In this document: positions 1 through 9,274 of the stretch, piece after piece
How positions within the stretch are numbered: position 1 is the stretch's first letter
How the letters are laid out: the number at the start of each line of letters is the position of its first letter
Origin: JAHJCW01 sp965369995
Lineage (GTDB): Bacteria; Fidelibacterota; Marinisomatia; Marinisomatales; JAHJCW01
Reading direction: 5' to 3'
Assembly: GCA_965369995.1 (NCBI GenBank)
Contig: CBDURO010000005.1
Span: 1-64,000, forward strand
Length of the DNA: 64,000 nt
Notes under the pieces: generated by a model
What the model was told of the DNA's origin: nothing
The model's input: the letters and a program-made list of their open reading frames with translations, nothing else
The model's database searches: none
Position numbers and translations under genes: made by a program

Positions 1-134
1 TAGGATTCTTGAACTTAGTCATCTTGGTTACTCCCTTAAGTTTAATATTAATAGGAATAAATATTATTTGGATTATTCAATTCTATTGAAATTAATTATA
101 CAATAATTGAATAGAAAGGAAATAAACTATTGAT

Positions 135-1421
135 TTAATTAGTGATATTTCCAAATAACTCGAATTCATTCGCTTCAGCGATCAATACTTTTTCAAAATT
201 TCCAATTTCTGTATTTCCGCTAACTCTAACAATATTATCTACTTCCGGAGAATCAAACTCGGTCCGCCCGATTGCATGATCTTCATTTACTTCATCAATT
301 AGTACAGTCATTGTTGAATTAATTAATGATTCATTTTTTTCTAACATTATTGAATTTTGCATTTCTTGTAACTGGAATTTTCTATTATTTTTTAACTGAC
401 AAGGCACATTATCATTTAATTTTTCTGCTAATGTTCCTTCTTCTTCGGAATAGGTAAATATACCGAGTCGATCAAATTGAATTTCTTCGATAAAATCGCA
501 TAATTCTAAAAAATCATCTTTAGTTTCACCGGGATAACCAACAATAACGGTTGTACGTAAACGAATTTCAGGGATTGCTTTCCGTAATCCAACTATCTGG
601 TTACGGATTCCATTTTTACCTAAACCTCGATGCATCGAAGTTAAAATATTATCGGAGGCATGTTGAATTGGTATATCAAGATATTTGCATAACTTATTCA
701 TTCCAGCAAGCGAATCAATAATGTTTTGTGATAAATGTGCCGGGTGTGCATAATGAAGTCGGATCCATGTTAATGGGTCTCCGATTTGATCTAACTCAGT
801 CATTAATTTACCAAGTCGAGTTTTCTTGGGAAGATCCCATCCGTACGAAGTTGTATCTTGAGCAATGATTAATAATTCCTTGACACCATTATTGACTAGT
901 CTTTCTGCTTCGGTAATAATAACATTAATAGGGCGGGATATTTGCTTGCCGCGCATCTGCGGAATACTGCAAAAAGAACAACCGTTATCACAACCTTCGG
1001 CAATTTTTAAGTAAGCGTAGTGACTCGGTGTAAGCAAAGATCTCCAGTAAAGAGGATCATCCTTAATGAATGGTTTTCCGGTTAAAAATGATACAATTTG
1101 TCTATGATTATTAACACCGAAGAATTTATCAACTTCCGGAAGCTCTTTCTGTAATTGTCCTGGATAACGTTCTGATAGGCAGCCCATAACAATCAATTGT
1201 TGAAGTTTTCCTGTCTTTTTTAATTCTGCGGCTTCAATTATTGAATCAACTGATTCCTCCCGAGCTTGATCTAGAAATCCACAAGTATTAATTATAATTG
1301 TATCAGCGTCTTTAGGAATTGTTGTAATTAAAAATTTAGACTGCTTAAGTCCGCCAATTAATATTTCAGAATCGACTAAATTTTTAGCGCAACCAAGGCT
1401 AAGCAAGTATATTTGCTTCAT
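135..1421 (-). CDS. rimO: Ribosomal protein S12 methylthiotransferase RimO
   Basis: Radical-SAM enzyme that methylthiolates the conserved aspartate of ribosomal protein S12 (family knowledge). The 428-residue length is normal. The N-terminal MTTase domain carries the three cluster cysteines C11, C47 and C81. The radical-SAM motif is C144-x3-C148-x2-C151 (EGCDNGCSFC), followed by the RimO/MiaB-like IPQMRG. A TRAM-like domain closes the protein. S12 rather than tRNA specificity (RimO rather than MiaB) is judged from the SLGCAKNLVDSE start, which is typical of RimO. It is the last gene of the leftward run, separated from ftsY by a 151-base gap with a G-rich hairpin element, so it may be transcribed separately. 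Confidence 0.95.
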   Translation of the reverse strand: MKQIYLLSLGCAKNLVDSEILIGGLKQSKFLITTIPKDADTIIINTCGFLDQAREESVDSIIEAAELKKTGKLQQLIVMGCLSERYPGQLQKELPEVDKFFGVNNHRQIVSFLTGKPFIKDDPLYWRSLLTPSHYAYLKIAEGCDNGCSFCSIPQMRGKQISRPINVIITEAERLVNNGVKELLIIAQDTTSYGWDLPKKTRLGKLMTELDQIGDPLTWIRLHYAHPAHLSQNIIDSLAGMNKLCKYLDIPIQHASDNILTSMHRGLGKNGIRNQIVGLRKAIPEIRLRTTVIVGYPGETKDDFLELCDFIEEIQFDRLGIFTYSEEEGTLAEKLNDNVPCQLKNNRKFQLQEMQNSIMLEKNESLINSTMTVLIDEVNEDHAIGRTEFDSPEVDNIVRVSGNTEIGNFEKVLIAEANEFELFGNITN

Positions 1422-1483
1422 TATATTTTTACATTATCCGTTGAAAATTTTAATTTAAACTAAGGATTTCATTTCTTTTCATT

Positions 1484-1542
1484 CCCCTAAATCCCCCTTC
1501 AAAGGGGGACAATGTCTCTCCTTGTGGGGAGACACAAAGGGG
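1484..1542. repeat. REP-like G/C-rich double-hairpin element
   Basis: A short block of C- and G-runs stands out in AT-rich intergenic DNA. It holds a perfect stem of CCCCCTT (1493-1499) and AAGGGGG (1502-1508). A second stem is GTCTCTCC (1514-1521) and GGGGAGAC (1526-1533) with a TTGT loop and one G-T pair. An outer CCCCT (1484-1488) pairs with AGGGG (1538-1542), giving a three-way cruciform. Similar C-run/G-run intergenic repeats are known in FCB-group genomes. Only one copy is present here, so repeat status is inferred. It could also act as an mRNA-stability or termination element between ftsY and rimO. Confidence 0.55.
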
Positions 1543-1572
1543 TGATATAGTTATTATATTTTAGATACACAA

Positions 1573-2457
1573 TTAATCAATACCGATAATCGACTTTATA
1601 TATTCATTTGCATTAAAAGGAATTAAATCATCCAATTTTTCACCAATACCAACATACATAACTGGAATTTTTAATTCATCAAATAAAGGGAATGCGATTC
1701 CGCCTTTTGCGGTGCCATCCATCTTAGTTAGAATTACTCCATCGATTTTAAACAATTGTGTAAATTCGTGAGCTTGAATAAGTGAATTTTGTCCAAGACT
1801 TGCATCAATAGTCAGAAGTGACACAATATTGAACTCAGGAAAATGTCGATTAACTAATCGAACCATTTTTTCAAGTTCGGACATCAAATTTTTATATGTA
1901 TGTAATCTTCCTGCTGTATCAACAATTACAACATCAGAGTCATTCTTTTTAGCGGATTTTAATCCATCAAATAGTACAGCGCTCGGATCACTGGATTGAG
2001 CATTACATACTATCTTCATGTTTAATCTGCGCGCCCATTCTTCTAATTGTTCAGCTGCTGCTGCACGATAGGTATCGGCACCGACTATAAATATTTTTAA
2101 ATTTTGTTTACTTAATAGATTAGCAAGTTTTGCAGTTGTAGTAGTTTTACCGGTACCATTTACACCAACTAAAAATACTACTGATTTTGGAGGAATTACT
2201 GGTATAACATTTTGATTCGGAAGATGTGTTAATAAGATTTCTTTAATTAATCTGATTGGGTCATCAGTTTTGTTATTACTTAACTTATCAATGATTATTT
2301 CGGTAGTATTTATTCCTACATCAGAAGCTATTAAACTTTCTTCTAATTGAAATAATAAAGATGCGTCAATTTTTTTTCGCTTAAGCGCTTTGAGTGGTTT
2401 GCTTATTGAACTTCGAGTTCTACTCAAAGCCTTAAATATCTTGGCTCCAATTTTCAT
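1573..2457 (-). CDS. ftsY: Signal recognition particle receptor FtsY
   Basis: SRP receptor GTPase that docks ribosome-nascent chain complexes at the inner membrane. At 294 residues it is the short form: it has the four-helix N domain (about residues 1-85) and the G domain but not the long acidic A domain of E. coli FtsY. G1 is GVNGTGKTT (98-106). DTAGRLHT, the FtsY/Ffh-type G3, follows, then TKMDGTAKGG (G4 and closing loop), which separates it from Ffh, as does the lack of a methionine-rich M domain. It lies 5 bases after pgsA and is probably cotranscribed with it. Confidence 0.96.
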   Translation of the reverse strand: MKIGAKIFKALSRTRSSISKPLKALKRKKIDASLLFQLEESLIASDVGINTTEIIIDKLSNNKTDDPIRLIKEILLTHLPNQNVIPVIPPKSVVFLVGVNGTGKTTTTAKLANLLSKQNLKIFIVGADTYRAAAAEQLEEWARRLNMKIVCNAQSSDPSAVLFDGLKSAKKNDSDVVIVDTAGRLHTYKNLMSELEKMVRLVNRHFPEFNIVSLLTIDASLGQNSLIQAHEFTQLFKIDGVILTKMDGTAKGGIAFPLFDELKIPVMYVGIGEKLDDLIPFNANEYIKSIIGID

Positions 2458-2462
2458 ATTGC

Positions 2463-3029
2463 TTATATTTTTTTTAGTTCAACAAGGAATCTTTTCATAT
2501 ACAATATCCAACTGATCATCAGCAATACGAAAGCTAACCATAAAGTAATACTTTTTAAATATTCTACGGCTGGAAATTGAGGAAGATGTAAAACTAATGT
2601 AATTGCAACAACAGCAGTTGCCCATTTCCCCGGTTTATTAGCACTATTTACAAAATGTGTATGATTTATTAAATATAGTCCGGGTAATGCAATAGTTAGA
2701 TATCTAATAATAAAGAATATAAAAAACCACATCGGGAAAATGCCTGATACGACTAAATAAAAAGTAACTGACACAATAACAATAGAATCGGCAAGGGGGT
2801 CCAACCACATTCCAATATGTGTAACCTCATGTGCTCTACGGGCAATAAAACCGTCCAGCGCATCAGATGCAATAACAATAATAATTAGAATAAATAAAAT
2901 CACACTCGATTCCGGTTTTGGTAAATAATAAATAATCGGTATTGCTAATAATGCTCTGATTAAACTTATAAAATTAGCTAATGTTAATATTCGTTCAGGG
3001 TCTGTTATCTTTGATTTATTATTTTCCAT
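2463..3029 (-). CDS. pgsA: CDP-alcohol phosphatidyltransferase (PgsA-like)
   Basis: Integral membrane enzyme, most likely phosphatidylglycerophosphate synthase, which transfers the phosphatidyl group from CDP-diacylglycerol to glycerol-3-phosphate. The full family signature is visible: D56-x2-D59-G60-x2-A63-R64-x8-G73-x3-D77-x3-D81. Five or six hydrophobic segments fill the remaining 188 residues, the usual size for PgsA. The start is the ATG at 3029, four bases after the upstream ABC ATPase stop. The substrate (glycerol-3-phosphate rather than inositol phosphate or serine) is inferred from size and similarity and is the less certain part. Confidence 0.88.
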   Translation of the reverse strand: MENNKSKITDPERILTLANFISLIRALLAIPIIYYLPKPESSVILFILIIIVIASDALDGFIARRAHEVTHIGMWLDPLADSIVIVSVTFYLVVSGIFPMWFFIFFIIRYLTIALPGLYLINHTHFVNSANKPGKWATAVVAITLVLHLPQFPAVEYLKSITLWLAFVLLMISWILYMKRFLVELKKI

Positions 3030-3033
3030 ATTG

Positions 3034-4308
3034 TTATAATTTTATTATTGAGTCGCAAATACTATTAATATACCTATGATCATGTGAAATTAATATTAAA
3101 TGTTTTTCTTCTAAATAACTAATAAAATGGGAATATAAATTTAACTTTTGCTGACTGCCCATTCCAAATGTTGGTTCATCTAATATTAACAAATCATAAT
3201 TACAATTTGATAATATTATAATTAGCGCGATTCTAAGGGTAGTCCATGATAAATCCAATGCTAAAATATCCTTTATTTCATCCCAAGCGATATTATTTGT
3301 GCGCAACTTGGAGTCTATCTTGCTCAATTGTGAGCCATATAATTTCCCATTATTAATTAGCAGATGTACGAATTCATTGAGTGTCATAATTCCTAATAAC
3401 TTTTCAGGGAATTGATCAAGATATCCAATTTCAATATTTTCATTATTTGCATAATTTAATTTTATGGAACCGGAAATTGGTTTTTCTAATTCTAATAATA
3501 ATAATGCAAGTGTTGATTTTCCGGAACCATTATTACCGATTATTCCAAGACATCTAAAATTATTTACTAATTCTGAATAGTCATTAAAAATTGGATTTTT
3601 GCAATCATAATGAAAATAAAGTTTGTTTATTTCTAAATTAATTTTGCCTTGCAGCAGATTTGCTTTTTGTATATCTTTTATATGAAATGACCTGATTTTT
3701 GATAACTCTGAGGGAGTTAATTTCCATTTTGTTTTCCCATATTTAAGATCACTTTCATCTGAAGTAAACCAAATAATAACAATTTCATTTTGGTGTTTTA
3801 TAAAGAATTGATCAACAACTATTTTTTTTATTTTATCACTTAAAAATGATAATGCATCATCAATTAAGATTACACTTGTAGTTAACAAAAATGTTGTTGA
3901 AATATTCAATAATTCCTTTTCACCACCACTTAACGTAACAGGATGTCTATCGGTATTTACAGAAAACAATAATTTATTTTTTGCATCATCTAATTGATGT
4001 CTAATAAATTTTGTATTATTTGAATTACATTCTAGACTAAATGCTAATTCATTTTCTATTGTGTTACTTATAATTTGTAAATCAGGATTCTGGAGAATAA
4101 CTTTTACATCTTTTTGACTGTTTATTCTATCTATATTAAATAATGTTGACTTATTTTGCTCTTCATTTGCTAATAGATTAATTAGCTCAGATTTACCAAC
4201 GCCGCTTTCTCCATAAATAACGTGTAATCCCGGTGAAAATTTGTAATCTTGAGATTGTAGATATGTAGATTTTTCAATTTGTAATGAAAAGGAAAAAGGT
4301 TCAGTCAC
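3034..4308 (-). CDS. Double ABC ATPase, ECF/CbiO-like, asymmetric active sites
   Basis: Two ABC ATPase domains in one 424-residue chain, as in duplicated EcfA/YkoD proteins. Numbering is from the GTG at 4308, chosen because GGAG sits 8 bases upstream and it overlaps the waaA stop as GTGACTGA; an ATG at 4353 would overlap waaA more deeply. Domain 1 has Walker A GESGVGKS (33-40), the ECF-type Q-loop QNPDLQ and the signature LSGGE (126-130). Its Walker B ends IDD instead of DE, and the H-loop histidine is replaced (FTSD). Domain 2 has Walker A GNNGSGKST (258-266), LDEP and SHD with H409, but no recognisable LSGGQ. No T or S membrane component is adjacent, so the substrate is unknown. Confidence 0.8.
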   Translation of the reverse strand: MTEPFSFSLQIEKSTYLQSQDYKFSPGLHVIYGESGVGKSELINLLANEEQNKSTLFNIDRINSQKDVKVILQNPDLQIISNTIENELAFSLECNSNNTKFIRHQLDDAKNKLLFSVNTDRHPVTLSGGEKELLNISTTFLLTTSVILIDDALSFLSDKIKKIVVDQFFIKHQNEIVIIWFTSDESDLKYGKTKWKLTPSELSKIRSFHIKDIQKANLLQGKINLEINKLYFHYDCKNPIFNDYSELVNNFRCLGIIGNNGSGKSTLALLLLELEKPISGSIKLNYANNENIEIGYLDQFPEKLLGIMTLNEFVHLLINNGKLYGSQLSKIDSKLRTNNIAWDEIKDILALDLSWTTLRIALIIILSNCNYDLLILDEPTFGMGSQQKLNLYSHFISYLEEKHLILISHDHRYINSICDSIIKL

Positions 4309-5584
4309 GAATGATACTCCGCACAACCCTGGTTGCCGAACCAATATTATCATGGATTACTTGAGTTGCGGACAAACTTGCATCTAAAAAACGATTTTTA
4401 TCATTTAATAAAATTTTCATTATGTCATAAAATTCTATGCCATTATTTATTGAAAAACCACCTCCTGATTTCAATAATTCTATCGCCTCATGCGATTTTC
4501 TGTACTTAGGACCAAAAATTACCGGTAGTCGCGCTATAGCTGGTTCCATAACATTATGTATGCCACTGGAAAAACCTCCACCGATGTAAGCAAGCTGTCC
4601 CTGCCAGTAAAATTTTGATAATGCACCAACTACTGCAAGAATTACAACTCTGCCATTTTTAATTTTGATTGTTTTTTTTGATTTGATTATTAACGGATTA
4701 TATCCTTGCGATTCAAACATTTGAATCGATGATTGGATATATTTTTCTGATGGTTCATGCGGTACCCATAAAATGCAAAGTTCTTCATCCTCTTCCATAA
4801 GCTGAAATATCGAATTAATAATCTTCTTCTCGTCTTCCGGCCACACGCTTCCTATGATAAGTCTTTTATCACGCATTAAAACTGTTATTGTACGATCTTT
4901 CGTAAATTTATCAGCTTTTTCTTTTACTCTATCATATCTAGGATTACCCAGTACGCGTACGATAGGTCTATTTTTTAATGGTAATATTTTATTTAGCTGG
5001 TAATTATCTTCTTCTGTTATAGTGTAAATTGTAGAAAATGATTGATAAACAGTTCTATAAAAGTTTTTTATTACTGGAAGTAATTTAGATGTACTATGAT
5101 CAAATCTTGCTGCGAATACATTCGTATGTATTTTGCGTCTATTGGCTAACCAAACAAGGTTTGGCCAGATATCGTATGATGCGAATATTAATTTTTTTGG
5201 TTTGATAATCTTAAGTGCCCTGCGGATTGACCAAATAAAATCGAATGGTAAATATATCATGCAATCAATATTTTGATCATTAACATTTTTATATCCAGAA
5301 GGAGAGAAAAAACTCGCTATTATATAGCATCCTTTTTCCACTTCTTTTATTCCTCTTAAAACTGGTTTTACTTGTTCAAATTCTCCATGTGAAGCAGAAT
5401 GAAACCAGTATATAGATTCCTTTCTATCCCAACTTTGTAAAGTGTTTTTTAAGATGTCAATAGTATGAAAACGACCGACTAATCCTTCTCTCAGTTTTTT
5501 ATTAAATATTGCACCTAAACTAACTAAAATAAATATTAGTGGATAAATTATTATGTTATAGACAAGGAACCAAAAATATATCAT
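4301..5584 (-). CDS. waaA: 3-deoxy-D-manno-octulosonic acid (Kdo) transferase WaaA
   Basis: Transfers Kdo from CMP-Kdo to lipid IVA in lipopolysaccharide assembly at the inner membrane face. The 427-residue protein starts with one hydrophobic anchor (about residues 1-27). Next comes the family motif FHSASHGEFE with the catalytic glutamate E68 in the first GT-B half. The C-terminal half holds GSVWPEDE and GGGFSSGIHNVMEPA, the nucleotide-sugar site. The start overlaps the GT9 gene stop by 4 bases (ATGA), and the end overlaps the ABC ATPase gene. The gene context (GT9 heptosyltransferase-like enzyme, heptose kinase elsewhere in the window) supports a Kdo- and heptose-containing core. Confidence 0.94.
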   Translation of the reverse strand: MIYFWFLVYNIIIYPLIFILVSLGAIFNKKLREGLVGRFHTIDILKNTLQSWDRKESIYWFHSASHGEFEQVKPVLRGIKEVEKGCYIIASFFSPSGYKNVNDQNIDCMIYLPFDFIWSIRRALKIIKPKKLIFASYDIWPNLVWLANRRKIHTNVFAARFDHSTSKLLPVIKNFYRTVYQSFSTIYTITEEDNYQLNKILPLKNRPIVRVLGNPRYDRVKEKADKFTKDRTITVLMRDKRLIIGSVWPEDEKKIINSIFQLMEEDEELCILWVPHEPSEKYIQSSIQMFESQGYNPLIIKSKKTIKIKNGRVVILAVVGALSKFYWQGQLAYIGGGFSSGIHNVMEPAIARLPVIFGPKYRKSHEAIELLKSGGGFSINNGIEFYDIMKILLNDKNRFLDASLSATQVIHDNIGSATRVVRSIIRD

Positions 5585-6624
5585 CGCAAGCCGCCATCAA
5601 TAATCTTATTTAATACAATTTTTGGAGTAATGGTCGTCATACAATATTGTTCATCACGATAGCATTTTCGTTTTCCGGTTTGGGAACAAGGTCTGCACCA
5701 AATATCGTTATTTTCTACTGTTATAGAGTTTTTACGATTAACGCCAGCTCCTGTTTCACAAGAAGTTGGACCTAGTATCGCAACTACTCTTTTTCCTAAA
5801 GCTTCGGCAGCATGCACTAATCCTGTATCTGAACCAATAACATATTTAGAGGTTGCAATAATTGACATTGATTCTCTTAAGCTTGTTTTCCCTTGTAAAT
5901 TTATAATAGTTGGATCGCATTTAGCGATTTTATTACAAATGTTATCATTTTTTCCACCTAAAATTACAAAATCAATAATTTTGTTATTTTTCAAATTTGC
6001 AAGCAATTTACAATAATTATCAATCAGCCAAGTTTTTTGTGGCCATGTTGCCCCGGGAATAATTGTGATGTATGGTTTTTTTACACTATTCCTCCTTAGC
6101 ATTGTTTCCGTGTGTTTTTTTTCAATTTCAGATATAAATAATTCCGGTAATGGATATCTTTTATCATTCATCCATTCCTTAATTGGATGGTGTAGCAATT
6201 TTAATTGAGAAAAATCGGCTGGAAAGATATTTTTCCTAAATCTAAATAATAATAATCTCTTCCATCGTGGTTTTTTTAAATATCTTTTTGGAATATTTCT
6301 AATTATGAATCGAATTATTTTTGACCTTATGGAATTATGAAAATCAATTACCAAATCATAATCTGAATTATTAATCCATTTCCCTGTTTTGATTAGTTTC
6401 ACGAAACCTGCATTTCTATCGAAAGGAATAATTCTATCAATATATTTATTTCCTTCCAAAATTGGAGCATAATTATTTAGAGTTAGAAAGTCAATTTTAA
6501 CTGAAGGAAAAATATTTTTTAATGTTCTTAGAGGAGATATTGTTAATACAATATCTCCTATTGAGCTAAATTTTATTGCTAATATTCGTTTAGGATTGGC
6601 AATCCTATTTATTTCGATTGCCAT
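5581..6624 (-). CDS. Glycosyltransferase family 9, heptosyltransferase-like
   Basis: GT-B glycosyltransferase of the ADP-heptose:LPS heptosyltransferase family (WaaC/WaaF-like), 347 residues, the usual size. The N-terminal nucleotide-fold motif KFSSIGDIVLTISP is followed by IIPGATWPQKTW. The C-terminal donor site is GSDTGLVHAAEALGK and ILGPTSCETGAG. It ends with a cysteine cluster (CRPC, KCYRDEQYC) common in GT9 proteins. It sits between a polyprenyl synthase and waaA with overlaps on both sides. Which inner-core linkage it makes cannot be told from sequence. The ATG at 6624 overlaps the preceding gene by 20 bases and has no clear ribosome-binding site. Confidence 0.88.
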   Translation of the reverse strand: MAIEINRIANPKRILAIKFSSIGDIVLTISPLRTLKNIFPSVKIDFLTLNNYAPILEGNKYIDRIIPFDRNAGFVKLIKTGKWINNSDYDLVIDFHNSIRSKIIRFIIRNIPKRYLKKPRWKRLLLFRFRKNIFPADFSQLKLLHHPIKEWMNDKRYPLPELFISEIEKKHTETMLRRNSVKKPYITIIPGATWPQKTWLIDNYCKLLANLKNNKIIDFVILGGKNDNICNKIAKCDPTIINLQGKTSLRESMSIIATSKYVIGSDTGLVHAAEALGKRVVAILGPTSCETGAGVNRKNSITVENNDIWCRPCSQTGKRKCYRDEQYCMTTITPKIVLNKIIDGGLR

Positions 6625-7588
6625 TATAATTTACCAAATCAATTAATTTTTGTTTATATACAGTATCGGGATAGTTATCTATTGCTGATATAGCTTTCTC
6701 CGAAAAATCCGTAATTTTCTTTTTTGCGTAATCAAAACCACCGGTTGATTCAATTATATATTTTAATTCTTTGGTAACCTTTTTATTCTTTTTGACTTTA
6801 CGCAATAATCTACCTATTTGTCTAACTGTCTGTTTATCGGCAGTATTCATACTATGCACAATGGGTAAGGTGATCATATTGCTGATCACATCTTTTGCTA
6901 AATCTTTTCCGGTTTCCGATTGATTACCAAGTAGATCAAATAAATCATCTTTAATTTGAAATGCAATGCCCAAATTATTTCCAAATATTTTTAATGCTTT
7001 ATGGTCTGCTTCATTTTCCGAGGCGGTAATTGCGCCCAATTCGCAAGCAGTTGCAATTAAAGATGCGGTTTTTTTCTCAATCATTTTATAATAAACTTTT
7101 TCATCCATACGTTTACTAATTGATTTTTCAATTTGAAGCAGCTCACCAGAACTAAGGTCTTCTGCAGTTCGACCAATGCTATCCAACACTTTAAAATTTT
7201 TCATCTTGACCATATAAATCAAAGATTTACTTAAAACATAATCACCCATCAGTAAGGATATCTTATTTTTCCACACTCTATTTAATGAGGGCCAACCACG
7301 TCGGTATTCGGCATCATCTACAATGTCATCATGGATTAGTGTTGCGATATGTAATAACTCCATTACAGACGCTGCTCGATATGTATTTTCCGTCGGTTTA
7401 CCGCAAATATGAGCAGACAAAATTGTTAAAATCGGACGAAACCTTTTTCCTCGTCTTTGAATAATATATTTACATACTGTATTAATTAACTTAACATCTG
7501 AATGCAAGGCAGACTCAAACTCGATTTGAAATTCAGCCAAATCATTTTTAATTGGCTTGGTTATTTCTTTAAGAATGGAATGAGCCAT
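6605..7588 (-). CDS. Trans-polyprenyl diphosphate synthase (IspA/IspB family)
   Basis: Condenses isopentenyl diphosphate onto an allylic primer to make a linear polyprenyl diphosphate, probably the menaquinone or ubiquinone side chain. Both aspartate-rich motifs are present. The first is IHDDIVDDAEYRRG, with D87, D88, D91 and D92 and the following RRG. The second is KDDLFD (213-218). The 327-residue length fits long-chain synthases such as octaprenyl or heptaprenyl diphosphate synthase. Chain length is not readable with confidence, so no symbol is given. The ATG overlaps the tatC stop by one base (TAATG), so the two are translationally coupled. Confidence 0.9.
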   Translation of the reverse strand: MAHSILKEITKPIKNDLAEFQIEFESALHSDVKLINTVCKYIIQRRGKRFRPILTILSAHICGKPTENTYRAASVMELLHIATLIHDDIVDDAEYRRGWPSLNRVWKNKISLLMGDYVLSKSLIYMVKMKNFKVLDSIGRTAEDLSSGELLQIEKSISKRMDEKVYYKMIEKKTASLIATACELGAITASENEADHKALKIFGNNLGIAFQIKDDLFDLLGNQSETGKDLAKDVISNMITLPIVHSMNTADKQTVRQIGRLLRKVKKNKKVTKELKYIIESTGGFDYAKKKITDFSEKAISAIDNYPDTVYKQKLIDLVNYNGNRNK

Positions 7589-8337
7589 TAAGTTAGTTCG
7601 TCTTCTTTTTTCTGTTTTGCACGATTTACGCCGGCTGAAACTAATATGCTGATTTCGTATAATATTATAAGCGGGAATGTCATTATAATCATGCTAACCG
7701 GGTCGGGTGGAGTTATAAAAGCGGAAAGTACCATTATTGTTACTATCGCATGCCGGCGATATGTTCTGAGGAATTTTGGAGTTAATATACCAACTAATGA
7801 CAAAATGAATGATACAATCGGCATTTCAAAAATGATGCCGGCACCCATCATCAGCCACGTAATAAAACTAAAATAATAATTGATAGATATATTATTTTGA
7901 ACGTCACCGTAACCCATTGATGTAAAAAATTTCAGTGAAAACGGTATCAAAATAAAATAGGCAAATAAGATTCCACATAAGAAAGCCACATAAGTAAATA
8001 TTATTATCGGAAGAATATATTTTACTTCAGTTCCATATAAACCGGGGGCAATAAATTTCCATAATTGATAGGTAATGATTGGTAAACCTAGTATAAATCC
8101 ACCTACGAAAGCTAAACCCCACTTTACCATAAACATTCCCTGCACTTTTAAAACTTGTAATGTGAACTGAGCACCAATCTTTAGCGTGGGAGCTACTAAT
8201 ATTTCCATAATCTTATCAATAAAGACAAACGAAATGATTGCTCCAATAGCCACCGCTGCAAGCGATTTAATAATACGCCATCTAAATTCTTCGAGGTGGT
8301 CTAAGAACCCCATTTCAGATGTGTCGGTTTTACTCAT
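7588..8337 (-). CDS. tatC: Sec-independent protein translocase subunit TatC
   Basis: Six-helix inner-membrane core of the twin-arginine translocase; it recognises the RR signal peptide. The N-terminal cytoplasmic motif LDHLEEFRWRI is characteristic. Six hydrophobic segments follow, and the family motif ITPPDPVSMIIMTFPL precedes the last helices. The start is uncertain: the ATG at 8337 overlaps the meaB stop by 8 bases, whereas an ATG at 8349 would add four residues and overlap by 20; neither has a clear ribosome-binding site. TatA/B partners are not in this window. It is embedded in a leftward envelope and housekeeping operon. Confidence 0.95.
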   Translation of the reverse strand: MSKTDTSEMGFLDHLEEFRWRIIKSLAAVAIGAIISFVFIDKIMEILVAPTLKIGAQFTLQVLKVQGMFMVKWGLAFVGGFILGLPIITYQLWKFIAPGLYGTEVKYILPIIIFTYVAFLCGILFAYFILIPFSLKFFTSMGYGDVQNNISINYYFSFITWLMMGAGIIFEMPIVSFILSLVGILTPKFLRTYRRHAIVTIMVLSAFITPPDPVSMIIMTFPLIILYEISILVSAGVNRAKQKKEDELT

Positions 8338-9274
8338 TTTTAGTTGCATCTATTATTTGATTAGCAATTTCGTGGGCAGAAGATTTAATTGATTCCACAT
8401 CTTTTGTACGCTGTTCAAGTACGACCAATCTTTTTGATGTCCAAAATTTCCTTAATAATGTATTTTGTATTAGGGAAAAAACTCTCTCACGGTGCCTATC
8501 AAGCTGTTTCTGAGTTAAAATACCCTTATTATCCATTGAATTTAAATGATTAAATATTCCATCGTATAATTCCACGACACCTTCACCTTTACTTGCAATT
8601 ATATTCAAAACCGGCGGTTCCAATCTATTTTTACTATGATTATTATGTAACAGAGATTTTAGTGTGGTAGCTAATCTGTTGGCACCAGGACGGTCTGATT
8701 TATTTATTACAAAAAAGTCGGCAATTTCAATTAATCCAGCTTTCATTAATTGTACCTCATCACCTGATTCCGGAACTAACACAACTACAGCAATGTCAAC
8801 AGCTTTTATCACATCATATTCTCCTTGTCCAACACCGACTGTTTCGAAAATAACAATATCTTTTCCGCTTGCAGCGAGAATATCACCTACGTCCTGTGCT
8901 TTTTTTGCCAAACCACCTAAATCGCCATGCGTAGCCATGCTTCTTATAAATACATTATTATTCCAAGTGAACTTATTCATCCTTACACGGTCGCCTAATA
9001 GAGCACCACCGGTGAATGGGCTAGTTGGATCAACAGCAATCACCCCTACAGATTTATCATTATCCAGTGTTAATTTGATCAATTGGTTGATCAATGTGCT
9101 TTTACCTGCACCGGGTGGTCCGGTAATCCCGATTCTTATCGCATTTTTTGTATATGGATAAATATCTTGATAGAATCGACTGTCAATATCTATGTTATCA
9201 ATTATTTGAGTAATAACACGAGATAATATACGATGATCGTTGTCGCGGATACTTTTTATTATACTTCTATCCAT
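8330..9274 (-). CDS. meaB: MeaB/ArgK-family G-protein chaperone
   Basis: P-loop GTPase that gates cofactor loading of B12-dependent methylmalonyl-CoA mutase-type enzymes (family knowledge). The 314-residue protein shows GITGPPGAGKST (49-60), DPTSPFTGGALLGDR (82-96) with the MeaB-specific switch region, FETVGVGQGE (143-152) and NKSD (191-194) as the guanine-specificity motif. No mutase gene is adjacent here, so the partner must be encoded elsewhere. It is the first gene of the long leftward run, so its promoter should lie in the 345-base divergent gap upstream. Confidence 0.93.
   Translation of the reverse strand: MDRSIIKSIRDNDHRILSRVITQIIDNIDIDSRFYQDIYPYTKNAIRIGITGPPGAGKSTLINQLIKLTLDNDKSVGVIAVDPTSPFTGGALLGDRVRMNKFTWNNNVFIRSMATHGDLGGLAKKAQDVGDILAASGKDIVIFETVGVGQGEYDVIKAVDIAVVVLVPESGDEVQLMKAGLIEIADFFVINKSDRPGANRLATTLKSLLHNNHSKNRLEPPVLNIIASKGEGVVELYDGIFNHLNSMDNKGILTQKQLDRHRERVFSLIQNTLLRKFWTSKRLVVLEQRTKDVESIKSSAHEIANQIIDATKNE

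Noticed and set aside
74..113. Terminator after rimO
   Set aside because: An imperfect AT-only stem (ATTCAAT/ATTGAAT plus ATTG/CAAT) exists, but no T-run follows on the minus strand; too weak to call.
8664..9161. 165-codon open frame on the plus strand inside meaB
   Set aside because: It is antisense to a gene with all GTPase motifs, low in typical coding character and without a start signal; a shadow frame.
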